A stretch of 64,000 nucleotides of DNA from Bacillus safensis. GTDB taxonomy: Bacteria > Bacillota > Bacilli > Bacillales > Bacillaceae. The stretch covers positions 269,383-333,382 of the forward strand of contig BSBG01000005.1 in assembly GCA_030159235.1 (NCBI GenBank). The letters are read 5' to 3'. The notes below the pieces were generated by a model that did not search any database, was not told the DNA's origin, and saw only the letters and a program-made list of their open reading frames with translations. Both the position numbers and the translations under genes were made by a program. Below are positions 25,556-34,540 of the stretch, in pieces (within the stretch, counting starts at the first letter, position 1; each line of letters opens with the position of its first letter).

Positions 25556-27173
25556 ATGGCATTTCATATCAAGCCTCATCTTCATGTGTTGTTTTATCGC
25601 CACCCGTTTGATGACTGGACCGATAGCCGAATTTTTTGTGCTTATTGCGATTCTGTTTTTCTTTCCTGCGGTTTTATCCTTTTTTGCAAAGGAAGGGAAG
25701 GAGAGAACGCCAGGGATGCTGATCAGCTTTTTAATGAAAGCCTTTCCATTAGCTGCTCTTTGTGCAACTGCTGCATTCATCTATCATTCCGCCTTGTTTG
25801 CATCGGGATGGTTTTTGTATACGATCATTTTAGCGTTATTTGGCTTTACTCGATTGCTGAAAAGGGGAACCTTTCCTCTTCATGAATTAATGATCGATGG
25901 TGCATGGATGTATATCGCTTTAGGCGGACTTTGGTTTTGGCTGTATACGGCAGATATACAGGTGATGACCTTTTCACCGATCATTGTGCTTTTGACCGCT
26001 ATTCATTTTCATTATTCGGCTTTTTTTATCCCGCTTTTCTATGGATTATTAGGGAGACAGCGAGAAAAAGAGACAGCTTTATACAAAGCGGCAGGCTGGG
26101 TGATTTTGCTGTCACCTCTGATGATTGCTGTTGGGATTAGCTTCTCTCGTCTATTTGATACGTTCAGCGTCATGCTATATGTCATTGCACTTTACTTGTA
26201 TGGCATTCTTTGTATAAAAACTAGGTTTCAATCAACTGGGGCAAAAGGGCTGATTGTGTTTTCTAGCTGCGTGTTAATGGGGACGATCGTGTTGTCTCTT
26301 CTTTATTCCACTGGTATGCTCATTCGCGTGACCTACATCAGCATTGATCAGATGATTTGGTTTCATGGCAGTATCAACGCCTTTTTTGTTATTTTACCAG
26401 GTCTGATTGGATGGCTAATCGAAGGGCCAAGGAATCAATTGAAGCAGAAGGAATTTCCGATCTCAAGAGTGCATGGTCGTTTTCATTTGCTCTCTTTTCA
26501 AAAGGAACGAATGCATGAGCGAGAGCAGCTCGGTTTAGTCGATTCACTTGATGATTTAAATGGAACGACGTTTTCAGCTGAAAGGGTGTCACCGGTGATT
26601 CGAAGATTTTATGAAAATCCCATGGCATTTACATTAAAAGCAGCCGTCTGTTTTCATTGGTGGGTGAGGCCGTTTGTTTTTTTACTTCAGCCAGTTTTTA
26701 AGAAAATAGGTCAGCTCTATTTGGGAACATCTCGTAGGCCGTATGAAATGAAGGGACGTCTGACTACATTTCAACATCCTAAAGAAGAGAGGGAAAATGT
26801 CCGGACGTGGATTCGTCATAACGAAAAAGGGGAGCAGGTCTTTTTTGCGCTTTATGCTCATCATCACGATGCAACTGCGGGCTATATGAATATTGCGCTG
26901 CCGCTTCCATATTCACAGATGACCGCCATTTTAAAACCTTTTAATGAAAAGGAAGACTTTCTATTAAAAAGCGTATGTCCAAAAGGCAGTACCGGTGACG
27001 AAGGATTGTATTTGCATACGCCTTTTATCACCATGAAACTGCCAATGGAAGAAAGCTTTCATATGAAGCCTAAGTCAGATAAAAATCTCACAGCGGTTCA
27101 TCAAATGAAGCTTTTCGGTATTCCTTTTTTAACGATTCATTATCAAATTGACAGCGGGAAGTCATCCTGTTAG
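25545..27173 (+). CDS. yndJ: YndJ family membrane protein
   Basis: A 542-residue protein with about nine N-terminal transmembrane helices (residues 1-300) and a soluble C-terminal domain of about 240 residues (RRFYENPMAFTLKAAVCFHWWVRPF... LALPLPYSQMTAILK-like). The start at 25545 is spaced seven bases from AAAGGG and overlaps yndH by 11 bases. Length matches B. subtilis YndJ (about 545). No enzymatic motif is recognised. Together with YndG and YndH it looks like a dedicated membrane complex of unknown role. The stop overlaps the convergent next gene by four bases. Confidence 0.85.
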   Translation: MMNKWHFISSLIFMCCFIATRLMTGPIAEFFVLIAILFFFPAVLSFFAKEGKERTPGMLISFLMKAFPLAALCATAAFIYHSALFASGWFLYTIILALFGFTRLLKRGTFPLHELMIDGAWMYIALGGLWFWLYTADIQVMTFSPIIVLLTAIHFHYSAFFIPLFYGLLGRQREKETALYKAAGWVILLSPLMIAVGISFSRLFDTFSVMLYVIALYLYGILCIKTRFQSTGAKGLIVFSSCVLMGTIVLSLLYSTGMLIRVTYISIDQMIWFHGSINAFFVILPGLIGWLIEGPRNQLKQKEFPISRVHGRFHLLSFQKERMHEREQLGLVDSLDDLNGTTFSAERVSPVIRRFYENPMAFTLKAAVCFHWWVRPFVFLLQPVFKKIGQLYLGTSRRPYEMKGRLTTFQHPKEERENVRTWIRHNEKGEQVFFALYAHHHDATAGYMNIALPLPYSQMTAILKPFNEKEDFLLKSVCPKGSTGDEGLYLHTPFITMKLPMEESFHMKPKSDKNLTAVHQMKLFGIPFLTIHYQIDSGKSSC

Positions 27174-27649
27174 TCAATAATGTCACATGGTTCACCGTGC
27201 CGAATGATGTTCACAATCGCTTGCCCGTCACTCGGATGATGATCTGCATACTGGACTGGCAGCAGTGCAAAAAATACATAGTAAATTGAGAAGTAAGCAA
27301 ATTGATAGAAAAATTGATGTTCTGGCAGGATATCATTGGCGATCATTGTATTCAGTATGAGAACACTGAGCAGGTTGCATAATGATCCACCTAAATAGAC
27401 AAGAATGTGTGAGAATCGGTTATTTTTCCTCATTTCTTCATAGTGGCAAAATGCATCTAGAAAATAGATTCGTCTAATTTCAACAACACCTATTTTCAAT
27501 ACTTTCTTGCCTCTGCCAAGAGCAAAAGAAACCTTTGCCCCAAACATCCATGCGACCAAAATATGGCCAAGCTGATGCAGGATGGCAACGATAGGAAGAA
27601 TGACGAAAAACGACCAGCAAAACGTCCACATATCCGATAAAGTAAACAA
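27170..27649 (-). CDS. M50 (site-2-protease)-like membrane protein with altered HExxH motif
   Basis: A 159-residue protein with three or four membrane segments, arranged as in site-2 proteases: the first helix carries AILHQLGHILVAWMFGAKV and a late helix region has PVQYADHHPSDGQAI. In active M50 enzymes these would be HExxH and a DG motif with a metal-binding aspartate. The catalytic glutamate is a glutamine here (HQLGH), so proteolysis is doubtful. The likely start is TTG at 27649, preceded by GGGAGGG at proper spacing. It converges on yndJ with a four-base overlap and no terminator between them. No specific homologue is recognised. Confidence 0.7.
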   Translation of the reverse strand: MFTLSDMWTFCWSFFVILPIVAILHQLGHILVAWMFGAKVSFALGRGKKVLKIGVVEIRRIYFLDAFCHYEEMRKNNRFSHILVYLGGSLCNLLSVLILNTMIANDILPEHQFFYQFAYFSIYYVFFALLPVQYADHHPSDGQAIVNIIRHGEPCDIID

Positions 27650-27823
27650 GTGTTAACCCTCCCCAATATATTTGGGAGGAAGCAGTAGGATTATTTGCCA
27701 TTTTACTGAATTCATTTTCAGGATGCAAACATTTAACACAAGACGATAAATTCATTATGTAAACTAAAGAGTGTTTTGGGCAGTGAATAGTCTTATTGAA
27801 TCAATTTTTTGACGAAATGCATG

Positions 27824-27832
27824 TGCTACAAT
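27824..27832 (+). promoter_or_regulatory. Putative extended -10 promoter of csaA
   Basis: TGCTACAAT fits an extended -10 element (TGN plus TACAAT), 46 bases before the csaA ATG. No good -35 is visible. Confidence 0.4.
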
Positions 27833-27878
27833 GAAAAAAGAATAGATGACTCTAGCTGAATGAAGAGGAGTGAATCAG

Positions 27879-28211
27879 ATGGCAGATATTGAACAGTTTT
27901 TAGCGTTAGATATTCGTGTTGGGACGATCATCGAAGCAGAATTTTTTGCGGAGGCAAGAGTGCCTGCTTTGAAACTCAAGATTGATTTTGGCGAAGAGAT
28001 TGGTCTAAAGCAATCCAGCGCTCAGCTGACAAAACGTTATACGGCTGAGGGGCTCACTGGCAAACAAATCGTAGCAGTCGTCAATTTTCCGCCAAGAAGA
28101 ATTGCAGGGTTCAAATCAGAAGTGCTTGTCTTAGGGGGAATGCCTTCAAAAGAAGATGTGGTTTTACTAGCCACAGATGAGCCGGTTGAAAATGGGACAA
28201 AAATAGGGTAA
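27879..28211 (+). CDS. csaA: CsaA, tRNA-binding-domain secretion chaperone
   Basis: CsaA is a small homodimeric OB-fold protein reported to act as a chaperone for precursor proteins in Sec export. The 110-residue product has DIRVGTIIEAEFFAEARVPALKLKIDFGEEIGLKQSSAQLT and VVNFPPRRIAGFKSEVLVLGG, characteristic of the tRNA_bind/CsaA family. ATG at 27879 is chosen over GTG at 27870 because GAAGAGGAG gives eight-base spacing and the length then equals the known 110 residues. It is a single-gene unit. Confidence 0.93.
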   Translation: MADIEQFLALDIRVGTIIEAEFFAEARVPALKLKIDFGEEIGLKQSSAQLTKRYTAEGLTGKQIVAVVNFPPRRIAGFKSEVLVLGGMPSKEDVVLLATDEPVENGTKIG

Positions 28212-28213
28212 GA

Positions 28214-28246
28214 AAAAAAGACATCTTCATCAGAAGATGTCTTTTG
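28214..28246. terminator. Bidirectional terminator after csaA
   Basis: AAAAGACATCTTC (28216-28228) pairs perfectly with GAAGATGTCTTTT (28233-28245). It ends csaA on the plus strand and, with a longer T-run (TTTTTTCTT), would also end any minus-strand transcript from the region to its right. Confidence 0.85.
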
Positions 28247-28384
28247 CGTATTGAGGCGGAATAACCACACGCCACATTCGTGTGTGTCTCAAAGAGACAT
28301 GTTACCCGACTTACACAATTCAGCTCATCGCTTGATTAATATAGCATGGGATAAGCTGAATTGCAACCATTAAATGAATTCCTT
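28214..28384 (-). ncRNA. Candidate structured minus-strand RNA between csaA and xynP
   Basis: No gene is annotated here, yet the minus strand has all parts of a small transcript. There is a promoter-like TTGTCA (28419-28414), 17-bp spacer and TATGAA (28396-28391). A 10-bp stem follows (CAATTCAGCT 28316-28325 with AGCTGAATTG 28354-28363, extended by three pairs), then short hairpins TGTCTC/GAGACA and CACAC/GTGTG, and last the terminator at 28214-28246. A 16-codon frame (28370-28320, MVAIQLIPCYINQAMS) with AAGGAA upstream lies inside the first stem. I cannot match it to a known RNA family, and no gene follows it. Expression is unproven. Confidence 0.35.
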
Positions 28385-28454
28385 CATATTTTCATATCAT
28401 TTTAGAAGAAAAATGACAAGATATCGATTATTTGGATTATTTTTTCAAAAGATA

Positions 28455-28483
28455 TTGAAAAGTCAGATCAGATTTTATAAAAT
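28455..28483 (+). promoter_or_regulatory. Promoter of xynP-xynB
   Basis: TTGAAA (28455-28460), 17-bp spacer, TAAAAT (28478-28483). The XylR operator begins nine bases downstream, over the predicted start site. Confidence 0.7.
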
Positions 28484-28491
28484 GAACTCAT

Positions 28492-28518
28492 CTTAGTTTG
28501 TTTAGTCGATAAACTAAG
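28492..28518. promoter_or_regulatory. XylR operator of xynPB
   Basis: CTTAGTTT (28492-28499) and AAACTAAG (28511-28518) form a perfect inverted repeat with GTTTAGTCGAT between. This closely follows the xyl operator of B. subtilis (TTAGTTTGTTT... AAACTAA). Binding of XylR without xylose would block transcription. Confidence 0.85.
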
Positions 28519-28636
28519 GTGATTTTCAAATCAGAGTCCGGCCATTAAAGGGGATGATTCCGTCATTCAAATCATTTGCTGCGTATGTGGGCTAAGCTGA
28601 AAGAGTCAGATATTCAGCTTCATTTTTACAATAAAT

Positions 28637-28650
28637 TGAAAGCGCTTTAT
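28637..28650 (+). promoter_or_regulatory. Possible CcpA (cre) site in the xynP leader
   Basis: TGAAAGCGCTTTAT matches the cre consensus except at the last two positions and lies downstream of the promoter, a usual roadblock position for glucose repression. Confidence 0.5.
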
Positions 28651-28725
28651 ATTCTTCGTATTGACTGCTGCTGCCCTCCATCATCTGTTTGTTAGAAGAG
28701 GCTAAGATAAGAAGGGAGAAAGCTC

Positions 28726-30117
28726 ATGGTTAGTGAGAATTTAAAGAAGATTCGTATGTCTGAAAAAGTCGGATATGCATCAGGAGATTTCGCATGTAAT
28801 TTAATTTATGCAACTGTCTCTACGTATCTATTATTTTTTTATACAGATGTGTATGGTTTATCAGCGGCAGCAGCAGGGACGATGTTTTTGGTTGTTCGTG
28901 CCATTGATGCGCTTGCAGATCCGTTTATTGGTGCAATGGTGGATCGAACGAACAGCCGTTTTGGCAGGTTTAGACCTTACTTGTTATTCGGTGCGGTTCC
29001 TTTTGTCGTACTTGCCATCCTTTGCTTTACAACGCCTGATTTTTCAGAAATGGGTAAACTCGTCTATGCCTACATCACGTATGTTGGTTTATCGCTTACA
29101 TACACCTTCATCAATGTCCCTTATGGTGCTTTAACATCCGCAATGACAAGAAATAACCAAGAGGTCGTCAGTATTACGTCTGTTCGTATGCTTTTTGCCA
29201 ATCTCGGCGGTTTGGTTGTTGCTTTTTTTGTTCCTTTTCTTGCGACTTATTTGAGTGATACAACAGGAAATACAGCACTTGGCTGGCAGATGACGATGGG
29301 TTTTCTCGGCATTCTTGGCGGTGCATTACTTATTTTCTGTTTTAAAAGCACGAATGAACGTGTCACGCTTCAAAAGCCAGAGGAAAAAATTAAGTTCAGT
29401 GATATCTTTGTCCAGTTACGTGTGAACCGCCCGCTTGTTGTATTAAGTATTTTCTTTATTATTATTTTCGGCGTGAACTCAATCAGCAACTCTGTTGGGA
29501 TTTATTATGTGACGTATAACCTTGGCAGAGAGGATTTAGTGAAATGGTACGGACTTATTGGCAGTCTGCCAGCATTAATGGTGCTGCCGTTTATTCCAAA
29601 GCTGCACAAGCTGCTAGGAAAGAAAAAGTTGCTGAATTATTCATTATTGCTGAATATCGTAGGTCTTCTTGCTTTAATTGTGATACCACCGAGTCAAATC
29701 ACTTTAATACTTGTTTTCAGGCTCGTTGCAGCTGCAGGGAGTATTACAGCCGGTGCTTACATGTGGGCGCTCATTCCTGAAACCGTTGAATATGGCGAAT
29801 ATAAAACAGGGAAAAGGATGGGCGGACTCATCTATGCTGTCATTGGATTCTTCTTTAAATTTGGGATGGCATTAGGCGGGATTGTGCCAGGGCTTGTACT
29901 CAGTCGATTTGGCTATGTCGCGAACCAAATGCAAACACCAGAAGCCTTACTGGGCATTTTAATCACGACAACGGTCATTCCTGTATGCTTACTGATTTTA
30001 GCGATGATTGATATTAATTTTTATAACCTAGATGAAGAAAAACACAAGAAGGTCGTCAGGGAGCTTGAGAATAGAGACAAGGTGTATGTCGATCATATGG
30101 ACGATTTTAAAATGTAG
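28726..30117 (+). CDS. xynP: Xyloside/oligosaccharide:cation symporter XynP (GPH family)
   Basis: XynP imports xylosides or short xylo-oligosaccharides for cleavage by XynB. It is a 463-residue, twelve-helix transporter of the glycoside-pentoside-hexuronide (GPH) family, with DALADPFIGAMVDRTNSRFGRFRPYLL in the first loop and PETVEYGEYKTGKRMGGLIYA later, both family signatures. Length equals that of B. subtilis XynP (463). It heads the xynP-xynB operon behind a XylR operator and a cre-like site, so induction by xylose and repression by glucose are expected. Confidence 0.94.
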   Translation: MVSENLKKIRMSEKVGYASGDFACNLIYATVSTYLLFFYTDVYGLSAAAAGTMFLVVRAIDALADPFIGAMVDRTNSRFGRFRPYLLFGAVPFVVLAILCFTTPDFSEMGKLVYAYITYVGLSLTYTFINVPYGALTSAMTRNNQEVVSITSVRMLFANLGGLVVAFFVPFLATYLSDTTGNTALGWQMTMGFLGILGGALLIFCFKSTNERVTLQKPEEKIKFSDIFVQLRVNRPLVVLSIFFIIIFGVNSISNSVGIYYVTYNLGREDLVKWYGLIGSLPALMVLPFIPKLHKLLGKKKLLNYSLLLNIVGLLALIVIPPSQITLILVFRLVAAAGSITAGAYMWALIPETVEYGEYKTGKRMGGLIYAVIGFFFKFGMALGGIVPGLVLSRFGYVANQMQTPEALLGILITTTVIPVCLLILAMIDINFYNLDEEKHKKVVRELENRDKVYVDHMDDFKM

Positions 30118-30141
30118 GTCACTGAAAGAGGAGGAAGTTCA

Positions 30142-31749
30142 ATGAAGATTACCAATCCAGTGCTTAGAGGGTTTAACCCTGACCCAAGTATTTGCCGTGT
30201 AGGAGAAGATTATTACATGGCGGTCTCTACATTTGAATGGTTTCCAGGGGTTCAAATTTATCATTCGAAGGATCTTGTCAATTGGCGTCTAGCTGAGCGT
30301 CCTTTGCAAAAAACGTCACAGCTGGATATGAAGGGAAATCCTGATTCCGGCGGAGTATGGGCGCCGTGCTTAAGCTATGCAGATGGGCAGTTTTGGCTGA
30401 TTTATTCCGATATCAAAGTTGTGGATGGCCCATTTAAAGACGGTCATAATTATTTGGTCACGGCAAACGAAGTGGACGGTGATTGGACTGAACCGGTTCG
30501 GCTCAATAGCTCTGGCTTTGATCCATCCTTATTCCATGATCAAAGCGGGAAGAAATATATCTTAAATATGCTGTGGGATCATAGGGAAAAGCATCATTCC
30601 TTTGCAGGGATTGCCTTGCAGGAATATTGTGTGACGGAAAAGAAACTCATCGGTCAGCGGAAGGTCATTTTTAAAGGCACGCCGATTAAACTGACAGAAG
30701 CGCCGCATCTGTATCATATCGGTGACTATTACTATTTATTAACGGCAGAAGGAGGTACCCGGTACGAGCATGCGGCAACAATCGCTCGGTCCTCACATAT
30801 TGAAGGGCCTTATGAGGTTCATCCTGATAACCCGATTTTAAGTGCGTTTCACGTGCCTGAGCATCCGCTTCAAAAATGCGGGCATGCTTCAATTGTTCAA
30901 ACGCATACAAATGAATGGTACCTTGCCCATCTCACTGGCCGTCCCATTCAATCAAGCAAGGAATCGGTTTTTCAACAGAGGGGCTGGTGTCCTTTAGGAA
31001 GAGAAACAGCGATTCAAAAACTCGAATGGAAGGATGGCTGGCCTTATGTTGTGGGCGGAAAAGAGGGAGCACTGGAGATTGAAGCGCCAGCCATAAACGA
31101 AAAGGTTTTTGCGCCAACCTATCATACAGTCGATGAGTTTCAAGAATCAACGCTGAATAGACACTTCCAAACGTTAAGAATTCCGTTTACCGATCAGATT
31201 GGTTCGTTAAATGAGAAACCTCAGCATTTAAGGTTATTTGGTCACGAATCCTTAACGTCTAAGTTTACGCAAGCTTTCGTTGCAAGGCGCTGGCAAAGCT
31301 TTTATTTTGAGGCAGAGACAGCTGTTTCGTTCTTCCCAGAAAACTTTCAGCAAGCCGCTGGCCTTGTGAATTATTATAATACGGAAAATTGGACTGCACT
31401 TCAGGTGACATATGATGAGGAACTTGGCCGCATTCTTGAACTATCTGTCTGTCAAAACCTTGCCTTTTCTCAGCCATTGACACATAAAATCGACATTCCA
31501 GAAGAGGTCACGTATGTCTATTTAAAGGTGACCGTCCAGAAAGAGACATATACCTATTCTTATTCTTTTGATCAAAAAGAGTGGAAGGAAATTGATGTGC
31601 CGCTTGAATCAAGACATTTATCCGATGATTTCATTCGAGGAGGGGGATTTTTTACAGGGGCATTTGTCGGCATGCAGTGCCAAGATACAAGCGGCGAACG
31701 TCTTCCTGCTGACTTCAACTATTTTCGCTATGAGGAAACAGACAAATAA
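30142..31749 (+). CDS. xynB: Beta-xylosidase XynB (GH43)
   Basis: XynB hydrolyses xylobiose and short xylo-oligosaccharides to xylose in the cytoplasm (no signal peptide). The GH43 five-blade propeller has the three acidic residues in their canonical places: D14 (NPDPSICRV), D127 (SSGFDPSLF) and E186 (KLTEAPHLY). Residues from about 325 form the C-terminal beta-sandwich domain of this subfamily. It is 535 residues, next to 533 in B. subtilis. It follows xynP by 24 bases with its own GAGGAGG site. Confidence 0.95.
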   Translation: MKITNPVLRGFNPDPSICRVGEDYYMAVSTFEWFPGVQIYHSKDLVNWRLAERPLQKTSQLDMKGNPDSGGVWAPCLSYADGQFWLIYSDIKVVDGPFKDGHNYLVTANEVDGDWTEPVRLNSSGFDPSLFHDQSGKKYILNMLWDHREKHHSFAGIALQEYCVTEKKLIGQRKVIFKGTPIKLTEAPHLYHIGDYYYLLTAEGGTRYEHAATIARSSHIEGPYEVHPDNPILSAFHVPEHPLQKCGHASIVQTHTNEWYLAHLTGRPIQSSKESVFQQRGWCPLGRETAIQKLEWKDGWPYVVGGKEGALEIEAPAINEKVFAPTYHTVDEFQESTLNRHFQTLRIPFTDQIGSLNEKPQHLRLFGHESLTSKFTQAFVARRWQSFYFEAETAVSFFPENFQQAAGLVNYYNTENWTALQVTYDEELGRILELSVCQNLAFSQPLTHKIDIPEEVTYVYLKVTVQKETYTYSYSFDQKEWKEIDVPLESRHLSDDFIRGGGFFTGAFVGMQCQDTSGERLPADFNYFRYEETDK

Positions 31750-31782
31750 AAAAAGACAACGCGCTAAGAGCTGTCTCTTTTT
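31745..31782 (+). terminator. Weak terminator after xynB
   Basis: AAAAAAGACA and TGTCTCTTTTTT pair around a 13-base loop with one bulge, followed by AAC. It lies between the convergent xynB and xylR. Confidence 0.5.
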
Positions 31783-31796
31783 TAACAATGAATAGG

Positions 31797-32957
31797 TCAT
31801 GTTGAGAGGGTGGCATCTTGCAGGAAAGCTTCTATGACAAGAGATGTCATCCCCAATACTGGTGCGTTGTGTCCTAATGACGAAGGGAGCAGCTCTACAC
31901 GTGAGCTGAATTGAGTATCCATTCTCGAGGATAACTCCTCCCCAATCACATGTAGCACAGCCTGATGTGATTCAATCACTTTGTTTCTTAAAATAATGGC
32001 TTGTGGGTTAAAGGTATGCAGGACGTTTGTGAGACCGACGCCAAGGTAAAAGCCAAAGTTGCGCAGGGCATTGAGTGTTTTCATATCATTTACATTTGCC
32101 AGCTGTTCCACATCTTGATGCGAAATATGCTGATCATCTGTTTGAAGGGATTGAAACAAGGCTTTCTCAGATGCATATAATTCCCAGCATCCACGGTTTC
32201 CGCAGCTGCATGTTGGTCCATTATAGTCAATGGTCATATGTCCCATTTCACCAGAAAAACCGTATGCACCTCTGTATAAATGATGGTTGATAATGATTCC
32301 GATCCCTATGCCAGTACCGATGCTGGCATAGATCAAATGGTCATAGTGTTTAGCAGCACCAAAGACTTTTTCACCATATGCACCGGCATTTGCTTCATTT
32401 TCAATGAAGATGGGTACTTGGAATGTGTCTTGGAGCGTCTTTTTTAGATCAACATTTTTCCATTTGGAATGTGGTGTAAACACGATTTGTTCATTTGCAT
32501 CCACTAACCCATGTATGCAGAGGCCAATGCCAATGAGCCCATAGGGGGAAGAGGACATTTGTGCGATCAGCTGCTGTATTAATTCAATTAATATGCGTGT
32601 GGTGACATCAGGAGAGCTGGATGGGAGCTTGATCTGCTCTTCGTATAGAATAGCCCCTTCAAGGTCTGTTAATATGCCATTGACATAATCAACGCCGACA
32701 TCAATCCCAATGGAGCAGCCAGCACGTTTATTAAACATCAATAAAACCGGTCTTCTCCCGCCGCTAGACTCACCTTGACCGATTTCATAGACGAGATGCT
32801 CTTTCATTAATGTACTTACTTGAGAAGAAACAGTCGATTTATTTAATCCAGTGCGTTCAGATAATTTTGCTCTCGAAATTGGCGCATACTGGAGAATCTC
32901 TTTTAATAATAGTTTTTGATTGATTTTTTTTACAAAGTTTTGATCAGCGATATCCAC
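31797..32957 (-). CDS. xylR: Xylose repressor XylR (ROK family)
   Basis: XylR represses xylose and xyloside genes and is released by xylose. The N-terminal winged helix (residues about 10-65: PISRAKLSERTGLNKSTVSSQVSTLMKE) is followed by a ROK domain with IGIDVGVDYVNGILTDLEG, the GTGIGIGIIINHHLYRG loop and the zinc motif CSCGNRGCWELYASE. I start at GTG 32957 (MDIADQNFVKKINQ) because B. subtilis XylR begins MDIADQ and the ribosome site TGGAG would overlap the more upstream GTG at 32966. It stands between the two operons it controls and is divergent from xylA. Confidence 0.94.
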   Translation of the reverse strand: MDIADQNFVKKINQKLLLKEILQYAPISRAKLSERTGLNKSTVSSQVSTLMKEHLVYEIGQGESSGGRRPVLLMFNKRAGCSIGIDVGVDYVNGILTDLEGAILYEEQIKLPSSSPDVTTRILIELIQQLIAQMSSSPYGLIGIGLCIHGLVDANEQIVFTPHSKWKNVDLKKTLQDTFQVPIFIENEANAGAYGEKVFGAAKHYDHLIYASIGTGIGIGIIINHHLYRGAYGFSGEMGHMTIDYNGPTCSCGNRGCWELYASEKALFQSLQTDDQHISHQDVEQLANVNDMKTLNALRNFGFYLGVGLTNVLHTFNPQAIILRNKVIESHQAVLHVIGEELSSRMDTQFSSRVELLPSSLGHNAPVLGMTSLVIEAFLQDATLST

Positions 32958-33120
32958 GTTATCCACTCCATTTGTTTCGTCTTTAGATTAAGTTGAGAAA
33001 TGCTGCTTTTCTTCGCGTGTATTCAGTAAGAAGGATGATTTTAACTTTATTATAACGAAAATATTTCTAAAAAACTAAAAAATATGGAAAATTCGAAGTG
33101 ATTTGATCATAGATTGACCA

Positions 33121-33141
33121 TTAGTTTGTTGAATAAACTTA
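33121..33141. promoter_or_regulatory. XylR operator of xylA
   Basis: TTAGTTT (33121-33127) and AAACTTA (33135-33141) are xyl operator half-sites, the second with one mismatch. The spacer is seven bases instead of eleven as in the xynP operator. It lies between xylR and xylA, about 27 bases before the xylA ATG. Confidence 0.6.
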
Positions 33142-33167
33142 CAAAGTGTAATTAGGAGGAATGAAGA

Positions 33168-34505
33168 ATGGCCAAATCAAGTATCAAAACGTTACACAGC
33201 TTAGAAGGAATGGGCAAAATTCAGTATGAAGGGAAACAATCAAAAAACCCGCTTGCCTTTCAATACTATAATCCAAGCGAAGTGATTGGCGGAAAAACAA
33301 TGAAGGATCATCTGCGATTTTCAGTCGCTTATTGGCATACATTGACTGCTGATGGAACAGACATGTTTGGAACGGGGACGATCGAGAGAGCATGGGACTC
33401 CTATAGCGGAATGGATTTAGCGAAAGCTAGATTAGAAGTGGCTTTTCAGCTTTTTGATCTATTGGATGTTCCGTATTTTTCCTTCCATGACCGTGACATC
33501 GCACCAGAGGGAGATACACTTCAAGAAACCAATCAACAATTAGACATCATTTTAGAAAGAATGCAAGAATACATGAAGCATAGTGGCGTGAAGCTGCTGT
33601 GGAACACCGCCAATATGTTCAAGAATCCTAGATTTGTACACGGCGCTGCAACATCTTGTCATGCAGATGTCTTTGCCTATGCGGCCGCACAGGTCAAAAA
33701 AGGCATCGAAACGGCTAAAGAACTCGGCGCAGAAAATTACGTCTTCTGGGGAGGACGAGAAGGATACGATACGCTGCTGAATACAGATATGAAAAGAGAG
33801 CTTGATCACATGGCAGCCTTCTTTCATATGGCTGTTGATTATGCAAAAGAAATTGGGTACACTGGCCAGTTTCTAATTGAGCCAAAACCAAAGGAGCCAA
33901 CGACTCATCAATATGACACTGATGCAGCGACATCAATCGCCTTTTTAAAACAATACGGATTAGATACTCATTTTAAATTGAATATTGAAGCCAATCATGC
34001 GACGCTGGCTGGTCATACGTTTGAGCATGAATTACGTGTCGCCAGAATTCATGGACTGCTCGGTTCTGTTGATGCAAACCAAGGAAATTCACTTCTCGGA
34101 TGGGACACAGACGAATTTCCAACCGATTTATATGCCACAACCCTTGCTATGTATGAAATTCTGCAAAATGGCGGGCTGGGGTCTGGTGGTCTCAATTTTG
34201 ATGCAAAAGTGAGAAGAGCTTCTTTTGAACTTGAAGATATTTTATATGCGCATATTGCAGGGATGGATGCATTTGCAAAAGGACTGAGGGTAGCTCATAG
34301 ACTCATAGAAGATCGTGTGTTTGAAGATGTTATAAAACACCGGTACCGCAGCTTTTCTGAAGGAATTGGACGTGACATTTCAGAAGGGAAGGCAAACTTT
34401 CATACGTTAGAAGAATATGCGCTGAAACATCCTTTGATCAGAAATGAATCAGGAAGAGAAGAACAGCTGAAAGCCCGGTTAAATCAATACTTGTTAGAAG
34501 ATTAA
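33168..34505 (+). CDS. xylA: Xylose isomerase
   Basis: XylA converts D-xylose to D-xylulose. The 445-residue protein is a class II xylose isomerase: [35 protein letters not shown] (with the active-site His-Asp pair), [34 protein letters not shown] (metal ligand Glu), [19 protein letters not shown], and [17 protein letters not shown] are all present. ATG follows TAGGAGGAATGAAGA. It is expressed with xylB, 35 bases downstream, under the XylR operator upstream. Confidence 0.97.
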   Translation: MAKSSIKTLHSLEGMGKIQYEGKQSKNPLAFQYYNPSEVIGGKTMKDHLRFSVAYWHTLTADGTDMFGTGTIERAWDSYSGMDLAKARLEVAFQLFDLLDVPYFSFHDRDIAPEGDTLQETNQQLDIILERMQEYMKHSGVKLLWNTANMFKNPRFVHGAATSCHADVFAYAAAQVKKGIETAKELGAENYVFWGGREGYDTLLNTDMKRELDHMAAFFHMAVDYAKEIGYTGQFLIEPKPKEPTTHQYDTDAATSIAFLKQYGLDTHFKLNIEANHATLAGHTFEHELRVARIHGLLGSVDANQGNSLLGWDTDEFPTDLYATTLAMYEILQNGGLGSGGLNFDAKVRRASFELEDILYAHIAGMDAFAKGLRVAHRLIEDRVFEDVIKHRYRSFSEGIGRDISEGKANFHTLEEYALKHPLIRNESGREEQLKARLNQYLLED

Positions 34506-34540
34506 TTGAAGGGGCGGACCTGTTTTAAAGGAGTGAAAAC

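Larger units (their letters stand above)
28247..28725. other. Intergenic region csaA-xynP
   Basis: About 480 bases without a protein gene. The left third holds the candidate minus-strand RNA. From 28455 onward it is the control region of xynPB: promoter, XylR operator, cre-like site and a long (about 235 bases) untranslated leader before the AAGGGAGAAAG ribosome site of xynP. No other ORF is convincing. Confidence 0.7.
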
